This document shows, in pieces, positions 63,335 to 64,000 of a stretch of DNA of 64,000 bases. The notes beneath the pieces were generated by a model, which had not been told where the DNA came from, did not search any database, and worked only from the letters and a program-made list of their open reading frames with translations. How positions within the stretch are numbered: the stretch's first letter is position 1; every line of letters starts with the position of its first letter. Origin of the DNA: Roseibaca sp. Y0-43 (GTDB lineage: Bacteria; Pseudomonadota; Alphaproteobacteria; Rhodobacterales; Rhodobacteraceae); the NCBI RefSeq assembly GCF_020667835.1, contig NZ_JAFMPR010000003.1, forward strand, positions 186,001-250,000, written 5' to 3'. Both the position numbers and the translations under genes were made by a program.

Positions 63335-64000
63335 ATGACGCCTGAAATCGAACCTACAAAACCGATCCGAAAGGAACTGCCCGATATGGCAAACGACGAG
63401 CTCACAGACGATGCCCGACTAAATGAGGCAATCGACAAACTGCCCAAAGAGAAGCACGACAGGCTGGCCCAGATCGCCAAGGATATGCTGGCCCGCGATG
63501 TTGCGCCTTCCATGAAGCTGGAAATGAAAGATGACGTCTTGTCGATTGGTCTGGAAAGTGACGACCTAGCGACTGCCACGCTCTTGCAGATGGCAGACAT
63601 AGGCACGCGCGACCAAGACTTTCATGCGGGGCTTGTCGGGCAGATAGCTTGCCTAGGGTCGCACAAGCGCAATATCGACAGCGCAAATTCCAACTTTGTC
63701 ATGGCAGTTGTCCGGTCGATTGAGCCGCGCGATGAACTGGAGGCCATGCTTGCCACGCAGATGGGCGCTATTCATGCCGCGACCATGATGATGGCGCGCA
63801 AACTCAATCATGTGAACACTATCCCGCAACAGGACAGCGCCGAAAGAACGCTTAACAAGCTGGCCCGGACCTTCACCACGCAGATGGACGCCTTGAAGCG
63901 ATATAGGACAGGCGGGCAACAGAAAGTCACGGTCGAACACGTCACGGTCAATTCAGGCGGTCAGGCGATTGTGGGCGCGGTGCAGACGGGTGGAGGGGGG
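63335..64000 (+). CDS. mobile-element protein of unknown function (3' end missing)
   Basis: An open frame of 222 codons runs off the window without a stop. It encodes a helical, charged protein: LDDATATLLQMADIGT-like and GLVGQIACLGSHKR segments, then VVRSIEPRDELEAMLATQM, MMMARKLNHV and, close to the edge, QKVTVEHVTVNSGGQAIVG. I recall this last segment as the near-C-terminal hallmark of an unnamed protein found in many alphaproteobacterial prophages and islands, so little should be missing. The first ATG (63335) has a distant AAGGG; the ATG at 63386 has AAAGGAA 9 nt upstream and may be the true start. Function unknown. Confidence 0.72.
   Translation, partial: MTPEIEPTKPIRKELPDMANDELTDDARLNEAIDKLPKEKHDRLAQIAKDMLARDVAPSMKLEMKDDVLSIGLESDDLATATLLQMADIGTRDQDFHAGLVGQIACLGSHKRNIDSANSNFVMAVVRSIEPRDELEAMLATQMGAIHAATMMMARKLNHVNTIPQQDSAERTLNKLARTFTTQMDALKRYRTGGQQKVTVEHVTVNSGGQAIVGAVQTGGGG

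Larger units (their letters stand above)
58533..64000 (+). mobile_element. left part of an integrated element (P4-type integrase, AlpA, primase-polymerase)
   Basis: From the integrase on, all genes point the same way and lose chromosomal gene order. The set is integrase, coupled unknown gene, AlpA-like excisionase, winged-helix protein, 30-residue protein, primase-polymerase, secreted repeat protein and a truncated gene. This is the early/replication part of a satellite-like element, integrative island or prophage. No capsid, terminase, relaxase or type IV secretion gene is in the window. The left boundary is approximate; no tRNA end or duplicated core could be found, and the right end is outside. 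Confidence 0.75.

Noticed and set aside
58533-64000. Complete prophage
   Set aside because: No terminase, portal, capsid or tail gene is visible; only integration and replication functions are in the window.
1-64000. CRISPR arrays, rRNA operons and insertion sequences
   Set aside because: No regularly spaced direct repeats, rRNA segments or transposase motifs were seen.

Overview
The window is one stretch of a high-GC chromosome from an alphaproteobacterium of the Rhodobacterales (Rhodobacter/Roseinatronobacter-type). The clearest markers are an L-malyl-CoA/beta-methylmalyl-CoA lyase almost identical in pattern to Rhodobacter Mcl1, the LON-domain/Trm112 pair, DUF1244 and DUF5671 proteins, MtaB-DapF coupling, and a family-typical intergenic repeat that carries its own start codon. 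No rRNA, CRISPR array or insertion sequence is visible. One tRNA gene (tRNA-Lys, TTT) is present.

Layout. 1-9.2 kb is core housekeeping: the LON-domain tail and Trm112, mutT-argJ, a periplasmic parvulin, secA, an anchored protein downstream of secA, radC, and two small envelope proteins. 9.2-23.3 kb holds ubiH-like monooxygenase, amidase, a DapC-like aminotransferase, ftsK, a PhoD-like phosphatase, lolA, rpmI-rplT, pyk, and a run of Rhodobacterales-type small membrane and secreted proteins ending in an RTX-like protein. 23.4-29.5 kb holds a minus-strand run dgcN-dgcA-ilvD-dat, which reads as D-glutamate/D-amino-acid metabolism beside branched-chain amino-acid synthesis, divergent from mcl1 (ethylmalonyl-CoA pathway). 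29.6-35.8 kb carries mutS, mtaB-dapF, tRNA-Lys and a D-lyxose isomerase-like cupin.

Accessory-type modules follow. 35.8-42.4 kb is a tightly coupled three-gene operon: a giant transglutaminase/DUF2126 protein, a fused circularly permuted ATP-grasp/alpha-E protein and a second transglutaminase. This is a predicted peptide-ligation system of unknown biological role. 42.6-51.0 kb has a HAD phosphatase, a hybrid histidine kinase with an OmpR-type regulator, and divergently an AfuABC/FbpABC-type importer whose long permease suggests organophosphate uptake as a real alternative to iron. 51.1-55.5 kb is an RND efflux pump with its adaptor but no outer-membrane channel. 55.8-58.5 kb is a NitT/TauT-type ABC importer with a canonical FNR/FixK-type box upstream.

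From about 58.5 kb to the end lies the left part of an integrated mobile element: a P4-type tyrosine integrase, an AT-rich gene of unknown function coupled to it, an AlpA-like excisionase, a winged-helix protein, a 30-residue microprotein, a primase-polymerase, a secreted protein built of three Cys/Trp/Gln repeats, and a truncated gene running off the edge. No virion, packaging or conjugation genes are visible, so its type (satellite, plasmid-like island or prophage) is open.

Most operon joints use 1-4 nt start/stop overlaps. Several start codons were moved inward from the longest reading frame using Shine-Dalgarno positions and family length.
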